From assembly GCA_030220185.1 (NCBI GenBank), contig JASPKZ010007797.1:974001-1038000 (forward strand): a stretch of 64,000 nt of DNA, written 5' to 3'. The notes beneath the pieces were generated by a model, which saw nothing but the letters and a program-made list of their open reading frames with translations, searched no databases and was not told the origin of the DNA. Positions 37,031 to 48,420 of this stretch are shown in pieces. The position numbers were made by a program, and so were the translations under genes. Positions within the stretch are counted from its first letter, which is position 1. Every line of letters begins with the position of its first letter. Origin of the DNA: Diploptera punctata. Its lineage: Eukaryota > Arthropoda > Insecta > Blattodea > Blaberidae.

Positions 37031-37036
37031 TTTATT
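37031..37036 (-). terminator. Candidate polyadenylation signal of the host gene
   Basis: The minus strand reads AATAAA about 70 nt past the TAA stop, in an A-rich stretch. The position suits a 3' UTR signal, but AATAAA is frequent in this AT-rich DNA and other matches lie further downstream. Confidence 0.35.
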
Positions 37037-37104
37037 TTTTTTGTATTGTGAAGGCAGCTGCTTCCACACTTCTTAGTGTTTATAATTAAATTCACTTCTA
37101 TAAT

Positions 37105-37217
37105 TTAGGCTTTCTTCCCTGGCTTCTTCCTGCCTTTAGCTGGAGCTGTACCCCGGCGTTCACGTTCCTTGGTCCTCGTCACTGGCGAGCTCTTGGGCTG
37201 TGAAGTTACTTTTCCAC
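37105..37217 (-). CDS. Host gene, terminal exon F with stop codon
   Basis: 113-nt terminal coding exon, phase 1 in, with acceptor TTGCAG. It completes a Ser codon begun in exon E, reads 36 further residues and stops at TAA (37105-37107). The product is short and basic (Arg/Lys/Pro/Gly: KERERRGTAPAKGRKKPGKK) and continues the basic tail of exon E. The six exons sum to 1,452 nt, 483 residues plus stop. The 6-kb intron before it carries the LINE with RNase H, several SINEs and a stacked Penelope-like palindrome. Confidence 0.8.
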
Positions 37218-37395
37218 CTGCAATAATTATTACATGTTCAACCATTTTCAATCAAATAAGATTATTAAGGCTAGGATTTGCACATAATTACATATTCTTT
37301 TCTTTTGCTAAAAATGATAAATTTCTACGAATAAGAAAATAACACATTATAAGGAAATTTAGCAATACATATTTTATTTGAAGAGAAAAATATAT

Positions 37396-38765
37396 TGAAA
37401 GTTAAAATTGGGAAACACATTATGAGGTTCTTAATTAATAAATTAATGAGTCATTTTAACATCTTACCTCATATTTCATGTTTTTCAAACATGGTAACTA
37501 TATAATAATTAAATTAATGTTTTTATTACCTCACCTCATATCTTTTTTCTTCTATACTGCAGTTTCGGAGCTTATCTCCATCGTCATTAGCCTCTGGTCG
37601 ACCGGTGTTATGTCGTTTCTTGGCGGTTTCCTTCTTACTTCTGAGAGAAGTAAGAAGGAAACCGCCAAGAAACGACATAACACCGGTCGACCAGAGGCTA
37701 ATGACGATGGAGATAAGCTCCGAAACTGCAGTATAGAAGAAAAAAGATATGAGGTGAGGTAATAAAAACATTAATTTAATTATTATATAGTTACCATGTT
37801 TGAAAAACATGAAATATGAGGTAAGATGTTAAAATGACTCATTAATTTATTAATTAAGAACCTCATAATGTGTTTCCCAATTTTAACTTTGAATATATTT
37901 CTGAGAGAAGTAAGAAGGAAACCGCCAAGAAACGACATAACACCGGTCGACCAGAGGCTAATGACGATGGAGATAAGCTCCGAAACTGCAGTATAGAAGA
38001 AAAAAGATATGAGGTGAGGTAATAAAAACATTAATTTAATTATTAAATTAAACCTCATAGTGTTCTTTCCCTGTGAAAGTTAAATAAAAAAATGGTAACT
38101 ATAGTTTTCAAATGATCTTGTCATTCATTTTCAACCGCCATTATGACTACCGGATATTCGTTGGAATCTCCCTCTATAACGTTGCCATCTGGTGTTGATT
38201 TGACGAACTTCGAGATATCGTTGCCATCTGGTGTTGATTCGATGAACTTCGAGATGAGGTCACGTTCATCCGGAATGTCGAAATTCATAGATTTAAATTT
38301 GTTCTTCTGTATAAATATTTTCTCCCAAACTGTCAAATCCAAAGGTTTTTCCAAATGTTTTAGAAGTTTAGCTTCTTTTTCAATTCTATGACTATGTTGG
38401 AAGGTCATAGAATTGAAAAAGAAGCTAAACTTCTAAAACATTTGGAAAAACCTTTGGATTTGACAGTTTGGGAGAAAAAATTTATACAGAAGAACAAATT
38501 TAAATCTATGAATTTCGACATTCCAGATGAACGTGACCTCATCTCGAAGTTCATCGAATCAACACCAGATGGCAACGATATCTCGAAGTTCGTCAAATCA
38601 ACACCAGATGGCAACGTTATAGAGGGAGATTCCAACGAATATCCGGTAGTCATAATGGCGGTTGAAAATGAATGACAAGATCATTTGAAAACTATAGTTA
38701 CCGTGTTTGAAAAACATGAAATATGAGGTAAGATGTTAAAATGACTCATTAATTTATTTATTAAG
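37396..38765. mobile_element. Stacked palindromic Penelope-like composite
   Basis: Flanked by a 10-bp direct repeat AAAAATATAT (37386-37395, 38766-38775) inside a SINE fragment. Part one is a near-perfect palindrome (about 37403-37636 against 37640-37889) with a spacer of only about 3 nt. Part two (37895-38090) is a third copy of one inner arm, ending in a CCTCATAGTGTTCTTTCC terminus. Part three is a second palindrome (about 38098-38398 against 38404-38700) whose arms carry the last roughly 85 codons of a PLE frame. The outer terminal pattern is at both 37403-37480 and 38700-38765. At least two PLE families are nested. Confidence 0.8.
38404..38675 (+). pseudogene. PLE C-terminal tail fragment (right arm of palindrome)
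   Basis: Open frame for the end of a PLE protein, nearly identical to 59388-59654: HRIEKEAKLLKHLEKPLDL, then MNFDIPDERDLISKFIESTP and a duplicated STPDGN module, stop TGA at 38673-38675. The inverted copy at 38121-38400 is the other arm. There is no reverse transcriptase upstream, so it cannot act alone. Confidence 0.8.
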
Positions 38766-39097
38766 AAAAATATATGCCTGAATCTCTTCACATAAAATGT
38801 GTGATTGTGAGAAGTGATAAATTAAATATCTAAGATACCATTACATTTTTTTTAATCCATTGCTTAATATTGAATGTATTATTAATTTTTTAAGGAATAA
38901 ACACTATGAGATATTTTATTTATGTAAAACTTTATCACCTCACCTCTTATTCTTCTAAAAAAATTAAATTTATCACTTCTCATTGCATTCAAATCCCAAT
39001 TTAAGCATACACTTTTCTTTCCAAATTAAATATCTTTACACGTTTGATCATAATCACACTTTTATATAAGTCTATGTTTTTTATATAAATTACATCT

Positions 39098-39275
39098 GTC
39101 TACCGCTGTGGCATCGAGGTAACATGCTGCTTGTCACACAGTGGATCTGGATTCGATCCCCTGTCGGGACAAGTTTCCTGAGTGAAGTTTTTTTGGGGTT
39201 TTTCTTTACCTGTATGACAAATGCTTGGAAATTTTAAGGCCCAAATGGTCCCCGAACACCATTTGGCCATCATCA
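39098..39275 (+). repeat. SINE S1, 3'-truncated
   Basis: tRNA-like head and first half of the S1 body; ends in a (CAT)n run. Confidence 0.75.
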
Positions 39276-39633
39276 TCATATTATTTTAATATAATAAATT
39301 TGGGAATTTTTACATTATGAGGTTTTATTAATATTATCTTAACATATTATTTGTCTCATAAGATTAAGTTTAGTTTAAGTTGCCAGCTCGAAAATGTATG
39401 CACAAATAACATGCAGCTGAAATTAAATATAATAAAACAGCCAGTAGGAAAGCCGGAAAAATTGGTTCAATAAAAAGAATCTTGACAATGGCATTACAAA
39501 TTTTAATGATTGCAGTAAAGTGGAGCAGATAATTTTCTTACAGGCGTTGAAATAAGTGTTAAAAGTTAAAAATTCAGATTAGATATTAAACTGTGGAAAA
39601 TACTATGTTTTATAAATTGTGGTTGGTTGGTAT

Positions 39634-42057
39634 CTAATGTCGAGCACTTGATAATGAAATCATTCGCTCTCTTGCACTCCAATATTTAGCAGAAAGGCTG
39701 GTCTCTTCTACAAAAGCTGGACAACGGAGGAGATGGTTTCTTTCCATATCTTCATTTAAATTGCAAAAAGGGCATTTAGGTGAATCTGTTATGCCAATTC
39801 TGTGTAGGTGTTTATTCAAGCAGTCATGTCCCGTTAGCAGTCTGAATGTTGCTACTGCAGATTTTCTTTGTAATGTAGTAATGTCATAAGCTTGTAGATT
39901 TTCCCATTCCTTTCCAGATGTTTTGGTGGTGTATTCTTCTCTAAGTTTATTGATGTATTTATTTGAGATAATTCTTTTGATAGAGTGAAAGGAAACTGGA
40001 GCAGAAGTTGGGTTTGAAACAATTTTGCTACCCTTCTTGGCTAGAAAATCGGCTATTTCATTGCCTGTCACTCCACAATGGGCCGGAATCCATTGAAGTA
40101 CAACTTTTCTATGTAGACGGGATAAATGTTTTATCATTTTGTGACATTCGATAATTTTGATGCTTTTGGGTGTTGTGTCTCGTGTTCTTTTATAGCGAGA
40201 ATGGCTGCTTTGGAGTCACATAGAATTACAACTTTTGTAAATTTTTGGATGTGATATAAAAGATTTTGTAAACTTAAGAAAATTGCTAGAATTTCGCCAT
40301 CAAAGTTTGTTGAATTTGTGTTTAGTTTACGATAAAAGGAAAAAAGTGGACATACTGCACCAGCACCAGTGCCATCATCATTTGGTAGGCTGGAGCCATC
40401 TGTAAAAATATGTATCCATTCAGGAGCTGGGTATCTTAGATTTATCATTTCCAGTGACATTTGTTTTAAAATATATGGAGGAGTTTCAGATTTCTTGATG
40501 TCTTCTGTTAAATGAAGGTTATATTCGATTTCCAAAAATTCTAGAGGGTTGTTTCTCATCTGCATATTTTCTTTTGAATGTGGAAGTTGCAATTTCTGTT
40601 TGATTTCTTGTACAATGCTTAGGAAGCTTTGCTGAGATTTTAAACATACTTGTGGTTTTCTTTGGGTCCAGTTATTATGGGGTAGCCTTAAAAATTTTTC
40701 ATACTGTGTGACTGCTGTTTTCTCAATTTCAGATGCTATGTTTGGGTTATTTGTTAAGATTTGCATGGCAGTGTTTGGTGTTGTTTTAACGGCTCCTGTT
40801 ATCAGACGGAGGATTTGGTTCTGCAATTTATTAAGTTTTTCCACTTTAGTAGTTACTAGGATTTCTTCACAATATTGAAGTACAGGTTTTATGTACATTT
40901 GGTAGAAGGTGTTTAGGGTTTGTGTGTTGCAACCCCACTTTTTTCCCTGCTAATCGTTTTAATAATGGTAACCTTCAATGTTAATATTATTCGTTTTTAA
41001 ACACCTTAATGATGGACAAATTATATTTGAAAAGAAAAATATACGCCTAGACTGGGGTTTGAACCCAGATGGAAGAGCATTGACATAGAAAGTCAAAGGT
41101 CCTGGGTTCAAACCCCAGTCTAGGCGTATATTTTTCTTTTCAAATATAATGGTAACCTTGTTTCTATCTTTGTACATATATTCTCCATGTGTTTCTTCCA
41201 TGTTAATTTTGTGTCCAGAGTTATTCCTAAATATTTTGCTTCATGTGTTTGAGTTAATAATTCACCCTCCAATTTTAGAGTGATGGGTAGTGGTTTCTTT
41301 CTTAATGTAAATAGTTGATAATTTTGTTTTCTGTATATTTATCTTCATTAAGTTCTGGGATGTCCAATTCTCTAACTGTATTAGTGATTGTTGGGCTATG
41401 GTTATTAATTGTTGATTTTGGTTTTTCGGTTTGGAGACCCATATTACAACATCATCAGCAAAAAGTAGGGTTTTCGTTTCGAGCTTTTCTATATGCTTAG
41501 GTAGATCATTAATGTAGATATTGAAGAGAATGGTACTCAGTACAGAACCCTGTGGTAAACCTCGATGTGTTTGTTGGTATTTAGAGAGATGATTATTATA
41601 CTTTGTAGCAATGAACCGTTGGATGAGAAAATTGCTGATCCAGAGTAGCATATTCCCTTGAATGCCTAAAGTCTGCATTTTTTCTAATAATTTATATCTC
41701 CAAATAGAGTCATATGCTCCTTGGAAATCAACGAACATTGCCAGAGTGTCTTCTTTTTCTGTTGAAACTGTCTTTAATAGCTTGACTTAGGTGTACAATT
41801 TGTTGATTTGTTGATTGTAATTCTCTAAATCCAGCTTGATTGGGTGAAAGTAAATTATTGGTTTCTAAATACCAATTTAATCGATTTGAAATCATTTTTT
41901 CCATAGTTTTAACAATTACACTAGTTAGTGCTATTGGGCGATAATTTTAAAAAGTATTTGTTGATTTTTTTGTTTTCGAAATAGGTATTATAATGGCTTT
42001 TTTCCAATCATCAGGAACTTTTGTGTTCCAAGAAAGATTATAAAGGGAGAGCAATTG
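39634..42057 (-). pseudogene. I/Jockey-like LINE: reverse transcriptase and RNase H, split by a SINE
   Basis: Minus strand from 42057: RT fingers in broken frames (IIPISKTKKS, NYRPIALTS, QAGFRE), then palm 41738-41262 (FVDFQGAYDSIW, RGLPQGSVLSTILFNIYIND, LLFADDVVIW). After a SINE with exact target duplication comes the thumb and RNase H (40898-40134: IFTDGSSLPNDDGTGAG, NFDGEILAI, LCDSKAAI, giving the D-E-D triad), then WIPAHCGVTGNEIADFLAKK and a C-terminal Cys/His cluster (CPFC...H..RCPAF, 40137-39634). An added RNase H suggests the I or LOA group. It lies in host intron E-F in the same orientation as the gene. Confidence 0.8.
40976..41147 (-). repeat. S4 tRNA-derived SINE inserted in the LINE, 12-bp target duplication
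   Basis: AATGGTAACCTT flanks it at 40964-40975 and 41148-41159. Body: ATATTTGAAAAGAAAAATAT, a short antisense tRNA-like part (GGTTTGAACCC), the sense tRNA-like part with GGTTCAAACCCC, and the mirrored end. Read on the minus strand it ends in an AT-rich tail with AATAATATTAACATTG. Confidence 0.8.
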
Positions 42058-42159
42058 AGTTTTATAAAATTGTAAATTACCTCATAGTGTTACATTCCAT
42101 TGTAATTTTGTTTTAAAGTTTTATGAGTTCACAGATTCCAACTGGTTCAAGTAGATGTT

Positions 42160-42705
42160 ATGATATTTGAAGAGAAAATTTTTCACCGAGACTCGAACCC
42201 GGGACCCTTTTAATACGAGGGAATTACAACGTATATAAGAGAAAAATTTGCATCTAGATCGCAACTCGTCTCGGTAGCTCAGTTGGTAGAGCACTTGGCC
42301 CGGAAAGCCAAAGGTCCCGGGTTCAAGTCTCGGTCTAGGCAAAACATTTCTCTTCAAATATAATTTATCATTCAGTGAGAAGTGTTAAATTAATAATAAA
42401 AACATCAATAGAAGCCCTACTGGCTTTATAAAGCAATGTTAAATTCCCAATAAAAATGTCTTCTTAACTAAGAAGCCGCCATTTACAAAGATAGAATCAA
42501 AGGTTTCAAGCATTTGGCACAAGGGAATTACAACGTATATAAGAGAAAATTTGCGTCTAGATCGCAACTCACCTCGGTAGCTCAGTCGGAAGAGCACTTG
42601 GCCCGGAAAGCCAAGGGTCCTGGTTTGAGTCTCGGTCTAGGCAAAAATGTTTCTCTTCAAATATAATTTATCCTCCAGTGAGAAGTGTTAAATTAATAAT
42701 AAAGA
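42160..42705 (+). repeat. Two adjacent S4 SINE copies
   Basis: First copy 42160-42410 has short antisense and full sense halves. It reads on into CAATAGAAGCCCTACTGGCT and then a second sense half (42555-42640) with tail to 42705. The linking stretch also occurs at 52930-53130 and 62440-62700, so it belongs to a longer subfamily. Confidence 0.75.
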
Positions 42706-43194
42706 TGTTATGATGCCAATTTCAAGTTAATGGTAATTAGGAAAGCAGAAGGTATGAACAATAGTGCATTGGGGAGAAAATGTGGTGTCTCTTAAAGTAA
42801 CATTCGTGATGACAAATTAAGAAAAAATTGAGTAATGCTAATTCATTCCAAAAATCATTTATTTGACCAAAGAAAGGGAAATATGTGTTAGAACAAAAAT
42901 TGTTAACAGCATCTTCAAAATCGACAGGTTGTCTTAAATTCAAGGTCTTATATATGGTAAATAGAGTACTCCAATTGACTCTTCAATGCCTCCAACAAAT
43001 TCTGGTCTAACCCTAATGATTTAATATGCATAAAAAATTACTTAATAACAGAGTTAGAATTTAATATCTCATCACATTACTGTAAATACAACAATTATGA
43101 GGTGAGGTGTTATATTTTAACTGTATCATTAATTAAAATAAAACTCATAGTGTGACTTCCTTTAAATATTAAAGAATAAAATATTACTACTTAC

Positions 43195-43677
43195 TTCTCG
43201 TCTTGGTAGACCTTGTGGGAATACTGCTCTCAACAACAGGCTCAGGTTTTTTGGGAGGTGCCTGTTTGACCACAGCCTTTGACTTCTTCTCAGCAGTTTT
43301 TGCTACTGCGTGTTTGGCTACAGTCTGCTTCACAACAGCGTTCTTAGCTGCTACTGCTGCCGCCACCGCTGTTGTCTCACTTCTCCTCTTTGCAGCAAGA
43401 CTTCTATCACGCCCTCTTTCTGATACACGTTCTGCTTTCTTCTCAACTGGTTTTTCTTTCGTCTTTGCTTTTTCTTTAGGTTTTTCTGCTTTCTTACTCT
43501 TTTTTGGTTTCTTCTTTTTAACTTCTTCTTCTTCTTCTTCTGATTCATCCCCTGTTAAACCTTCGTATCCATCTTCTGTGCCCGAGGTGTTTTCTTTACC
43601 TTTCTTTCTCGGTGTTGAACGTTTTAGACTTCTCCTCTTTTTCAATTGTGACTCATCACGAAACAATGATAAGTCCA
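43195..43677 (-). CDS. Host gene, exon E: long Lys/Glu/Ala-rich basic tail
   Basis: 483-nt exon, phase 1 in and phase 1 out, with a TTACAG acceptor and a GTAAGT donor. It encodes visible residues 286-446. It opens LDLSLFRDESQLKKRRSLKR, has a Ser/Thr/Gly acidic patch with a run of six Glu, then long KKP/KAEKPKEKAK repeats, an RERGRDRS-type patch, and an Ala/Val/Lys segment with AVAK and AAK motifs recalling linker-histone tails. The net charge is strongly positive. Such tails bind nucleic acid or chromatin non-specifically and are disordered. The strand is set by the splice sites, and the long open frame on the opposite strand is a shadow of this composition. Confidence 0.85.
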
Positions 43678-43837
43678 CTGTAAATAAACATAACAAGATA
43701 ATCCTTAATATAAAATGTTGACAAATACATAAAGATTTAAATTAAAATTCTTTATACCTCACCTCATATCCAGTCTTATAATTAATAGTAATTAATTAGA
43801 AGACTGGATATAAGGTGAAGTGTAAAGAATTTTAAGT

Positions 43838-44170
43838 GCCTGCGCCATAGCCGAGTGGTTAAGGTAAGAAGCCTGGCACAGAAATATGAGACTTGCCCTG
43901 GTTCGAGTCCCCATGGAGAAGAAATTTTCTTATGGAATTTTGGCCAGAATGGGACTGGTGTCCACCCAGCATCGTGAGGCATTTGGGTAGCTACAATAAG
44001 TAGCGACTCCAGGTTGAGAAGACCAGCAATAAGGGCTGGGGGACCCGATATGCCTACCACATGTCACCCCTACACTGGCTCGATAATGTTCTATCCCTAT
44101 GATTAACACATGTGGATGTGATGCCAGCAGCCAGATGGTAGGCAAGGGCCTTCTAGTCCTGTTGCGCTTG
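43838..44170 (+). repeat. SINE S2 copy
   Basis: Complete copy with head GCCGAGTGGTTAAGG and B-box GGTTCGAGTCCCC, in host intron D-E. Confidence 0.8.
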
Positions 44171-44204
44171 GAGTTTTTTTATAAAGAATTTTAATTTCTT
44201 TTCT

Positions 44205-44420
44205 CATAGAGATGAACTAAAAGTACAATCACTTCTTCAACAAATAGAAGACCACAGGAACAATTGGATAGAGCATCTGCAAAAAATGACAGAGGATAAG
44301 ATACTAAAGATGGCATTGATGTATAAACCTGGAGGATGAAGATCAGTAGTAAGACCAAGAAAGTGCTGGGCTGAACAGATGTGAGATCGGAACAGGCAAA
44401 GACCTAATCTGTGAAAGATG
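44205..44420 (+). repeat. LINE reverse-transcriptase C-terminal remnant
   Basis: Reads DELKVQSLLQQIEDHRNNWI, EHLQKMTEDKILKMAL, a stop, then RPRKCWAEQM. Confidence 0.65.
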
Positions 44421-44454
44421 ATGATAAAGTTCAAATACTCCACTCCATAGCACA

Positions 44455-44695
44455 ACAGGCCTATAAGGTCCTTGGCCTACAATCCAGCTGCTGGCCTCAC
44501 ATCCACATGTGTTAATCATAGAGGTAGATGATCATCCAGCCAGTGTAGGAGCATGTCGGGTCCCGCAACCATTATAGCTGATTTTCTCAACCTGGAGCCG
44601 CTATTTATTGTAGCTACCCAAATGCATCACAATGCTGGGTGGGTAACAGTTCCATACTGGCCGAAATGTCATGAGAAAATAAATTCAAATACATA
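44455..44695 (-). repeat. SINE S2, head-less copy
   Basis: CCTTGGCCTACAATCCAGCT at the left and AAATGTCATGAGAAAAT at the right match the S2 body inverted. Confidence 0.75.
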
Positions 44696-44924
44696 AAGAC
44701 CCTTTCTAAGGACAACAAAAAGAAAGGTACAGATATATACATTTATGAGGGTGATTATCTCTGTAATATACCCATGTGAGAGGATATTATTTTATGAGGT
44801 GAAACATTTTTTAATCCATATTTTGTATTTATTAGTGTTCCCAAGTATTTTATGTAACAAAAAGTTCAATGTGCTCTTAAAATAGTAGATGGTATGAAGA
44901 CATTCCCAATCTGTCCAAAAAGTA

Positions 44925-45550
44925 ACACAAAAGAAGCATTACTACAACATATACTGCCCTCATAAGCCATCATATATGGCTTGACAGCCCATTTTGGGCC
45001 CTAGCCTTCCCAGACTTCTGTATTTGCTGCTAGATTCTTCCAATTTCTAATTTTACTAATTCTAATATCCTGCAAGACATCATCCTCCCATCTTAATTTT
45101 GGTCTTCCAAATTTTCTGGTTTGTAATGATGGTGCAATATAGACCTTTTTAACATTTTATTACTATCTATATGTAACAAATGTCCAGCCGAGGCCAATCT
45201 ATTAATTTTTATATACTTCACTAAATCATATTCCTTATATAGTTCATACAATCCATAATTTCTCCTTCAAATATGACCTTTCACAGTCCCAAATATAGCT
45301 CTTAATATATTTCTTTCATGTCTAAGGATTAAAACTGGGGGCATTGGAAGAAAAAAAAATATCTTTCACCTGACTTTAAAATAGTCCAAAAATTTCTGAC
45401 GCATACATAATTACTGGTCTTATAAGAGTTTTATAAATCAGTAACATAGTTTCTCATAAGCCAAAAAGATGTATCTCAAAATTTTAAAATATTAGTTAAA
45501 TGAACAATTTATTAAATTGCATTCTGCGCCAACTTGTTTATCACAATATT
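44925..45550 (-). repeat. LINE remnant
   Basis: Minus strand reads broken pieces such as KWEDDVLQDIRISKIRNWKK and LGRLGPKMGCQA, the usual C-terminal pattern of another LINE family. Confidence 0.55.
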
Positions 45551-45566
45551 GTTATTTGATATATCC

Positions 45567-45887
45567 ATCCATCCATAGTAATTCTGCCCAAAGGCAGGTC
45601 CTTCACTGCAATCATAGCATGGAGAGCATTTTCATGCTATGCTTGCAGCTTTACTAAGGAATTGTAGGTGTGGTAGCTTCCCATTGCTTTCCACACCGGT
45701 GAAGGATGATGATGGCCATATGATTTCGGGGACCGTTTGGGCCTTGAAGTTTTCCTGACATTTGTCTTACAGGTGAGGAAAAACCCCGATAAAAACCTCA
45801 CCCAGAAAAACTGCCCCGACCGGGTATCGAACCCGAGCCCGCTGCGTGAGAAGGCAGCATGCTACCTCGAGATCACAGCAGTGGACA
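45567..45887 (-). repeat. SINE S1 copy
   Basis: Full-length S1 on the minus strand, starting with a CCATCCATCC tail and ending with the tRNA-like head; B-box GGTTCGATACCC at about 45825. Confidence 0.85.
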
Positions 45888-46739
45888 TATGATATATAGT
45901 GTTATAAATAAAACTGTTTTAACTAACAGTAACAATTCAAAGTTAAAATTGGGAAACACATTATGAGGTTCTTAATTAACAGTAACAATACTTATCTCAG
46001 GATGTTAAACAGTTTAGGAAACAATTATACTTCTATTTTGTTTAGGAAGAGATGGGTGGAAATGTTGCTGGTAATAAAGGCTCCTTCAAACACAGCAATA
46101 CGTCATACAGTTCTGCTCGCTCCTCGTAGAGATCAAGTTAAATTACATTTCATGTTTATTACCTTTTTTATTATTACTGATAAACTGCAATGAATCCACT
46201 AAGATAATTGTATAAATTGTACATTCTCTTACAGCTATAATCAACATCATCAGTCATAAATTAGACCTTTTAGACTTGTTTTGGCCCCATCTGCAGTCTT
46301 TTAAGAGGTCGGCGATGTCCTTTGGGTTTATATCAAATCATCATTTTTGGGATTCTTGAATTGTCCATTCTTTTTACATGGTCTAGCCAGTTTAATTTGA
46401 AGCATAACACACAGCCTTTCCTGTCCAAATGCCATCGTCACCTTTACGTGATCCAACAAGGAAATGGCGACTGAGTCACAGCGGTATAACTGTTTCATCA
46501 AATGCAGAGGAAATGCTGCATTACAAGCCTGTCCAGTGGCTAATAGTGGCAGCTCCACAACTGGACTACCTAAAAATAAGGCTAGTAACCTATCTCAGTG
46601 AAAACTGCATTACCTTCAAGCCTCAGAAAAGCAGTATAAGAATAGATCTAAACATATTACATATAAAATATCATTAATAATAATAAAATAATATTTATAT
46701 AATTTCTATAAAAAATAATTTAATAATTATTAATAAGAA

Positions 46740-46995
46740 CAGTGAAGTCTTGTAGACTATGATGGACAAGACATATGGCATGAATGGCAAATGAAAAGGC
46801 AGAAACTCCTTGTAGGAAAACCAGAGGAAAAGTGTTTAGTAGGTAGGTCAAGAATAAGGTGGAGAATAACATTAACCATGATATGAGAAGGTAAATTATA
46901 CAGGTGATGCTTAAAAAAAACTCAGGATAGGGATATAGGGAAAGCTTATATCCATATGACCTCTAAGTTCTAAGTGCCAGTAAGTAAGTTAGGCT
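46740..46995 (+). repeat. LINE 3' end remnant
   Basis: Same family as 22975-23200: GGAGAATAACATTAACCATGAT, CTCAGGATAGGGATAT and a GTAAGTAAG tail. Confidence 0.65.
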
Positions 46996-47334
46996 AAATT
47001 ATAATATACAATTTAAACTACCATCAGTTGAGATTTTTATCAAAACAAATCTACCCCTGTACTCACTACTGTTTATATTAAATCTGTGTATACACTGTAC
47101 ACAGTTCTTAAAATTTCCTCTATGCAACAAAGACGAAGAAATGAACGAAGAACATCTAAAACCTGTGAAGAGGTGAGTGATAAAAAAATATTCTACCTTA
47201 AAGAAGTATTACCTGTTGGATCCACCATAGAGAAATATTGGAGAGCAAGAATGCTAATGGCTTCATTGCCAAGGCCCAGCATTTGAAAACAACAAAATTT
47301 GCTATCTACAAATATCCACATTTGTTTTACTTAC

Positions 47335-47502
47335 GTCCATCAGGATGTTCTTCTGTAACAGGAGGTTTCTCTGAAACACCTTTCTCCACATCCAGTGCCC
47401 TTTTCAGAATACTTTGCGTTCTTTCCCTTTCTTCTTCTGGAAGCTGATATTTATTTTTGTCCAGCCTTTTTAATTCTAAGTTTGTGAGAATGCAGTCAAA
47501 AT
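47335..47502 (-). CDS. Host gene, exon D: end of compact domain, helical
   Basis: 168-nt exon, phase 1 in and phase 1 out, with a CAACAG acceptor and a GTAAGT donor. The Asp codon begun in exon C is completed with AT, and one base (C) of a Leu codon is left for exon E. It encodes visible residues 230-285: DFDCILTNLELKRLDKNKYQ, then an acidic/basic helix-prone stretch (PEEERERTQSILKRALDVEKG) and a Pro/Glu-rich linker. The exact phase match with exons C and E is the best evidence that these dispersed open segments form one gene. Confidence 0.8.
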
Positions 47503-47559
47503 CTGTTGATAACAAACAAAACAAAAATTAGATAAAAATAAATGAAATAATAGATTTTT

Positions 47560-47765
47560 GATGATAACTGTATTTTCTGTGGGCTAAATCTTCTGGCCCT
47601 GGAGATGACGCACCCTCTAACTAAAATGAGTATCAGACATATACTCTGAGGATAAAGGTGGCCATAATACAAAGATGGGGTACCTGGCTGACATCTCATG
47701 CCAATTATCTAGAAAGATGGAAGCCTTAACCCACGACTATCTCAAGGGCCCTTCTAAGACAGGTA
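47560..47765 (+). repeat. Repeat S5 copy in host intron
   Basis: GGATAAAGGTGGCCATAATAC, GCTGACATCTCATGCC and GGAAGCCTTAACCCAC line up with 2890-3045. Lies just upstream, in transcript sense, of host exon D. Confidence 0.45.
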
Positions 47766-48184
47766 TACTAATTCCATGCTATGCTCCAGTTGTATTGTAA
47801 ACAAATTTGCGTAAGATATTACTCTGCTGATTCAATCTATTGGGGAAACCGTGGCACTACTCTTAACTGCCATATGACTGAATTGTGTATGTTCTTAGGG
47901 AATATATTTTTTTGGGAAATAAGACTGAATACAACATAAGATGGTGACAACAATTAGGAACTGCTTCCATTTCTTATTTACTTAAGACAAAAAATTATAT
48001 ATGGTCCTACCTAATTAGACTCTATGTTTTTCCATGATATCTATAGATAATCTTTATTTACCAGTATAATTTCATTATGAGCAGAATTTATGCGCCATGC
48101 TGACTCAACTGTAAATTCTGATGTTATTTTTCGCTATTTCTTTGATGGTTAATATGGGATAAATTTCACTACACTGTTTGAAAA

Positions 48185-48420
48185 TTTATATATTAAATTT
48201 GGGAATTTTTAACATTAAGAAGTTTAATTAATAAGAATTAAATGACTCGTGATTTCTTCTTACCTCATACTTCAAATGTTTTTTTAAACACAGCACTGCA
48301 GTATCGGCGACCCATTGTCACAATGCTGCAGTGCTGTGTTTAAAAAAACATGGAAGTATGAGGTAAGAAGAAATCATGATTCATTTAATTCTTACTGTTT
48401 GAAAATATTCAAATTAATAT
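48185..48420. mobile_element. Short PLE fold-back, ends only
   Basis: Palindrome around 48315: AAACACAGCACTGCAG and its complement, with CTTACCTCATACTTC/GAAGTATGAGGTAAG further out. The internal coding tail is missing. Confidence 0.7.

Noticed and set aside
37478..38058. Repeated 91-94-residue hydrophobic open frames
   Set aside because: Identical frames on both strands arise from the palindrome; they cover terminal and ribozyme sequence, not a gene.
38640..38760. Hammerhead motif in the 3' end of the 38.7/59.7-kb PLE family
   Set aside because: GAAAACTATAGTTA could form stem III, but no CTGANGA box with stem II precedes it; only a TGACAAGA-like stretch is present.
43203..43721. 172-residue plus-strand open frame
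   Set aside because: Shadow of host exon E; only the minus strand has matching splice sites and phases.
46390..46600. Possible small gene or processed pseudogene
   Set aside because: Short open frames on both strands with ordinary composition, but no recognisable domain and no splice context consistent with the host gene.
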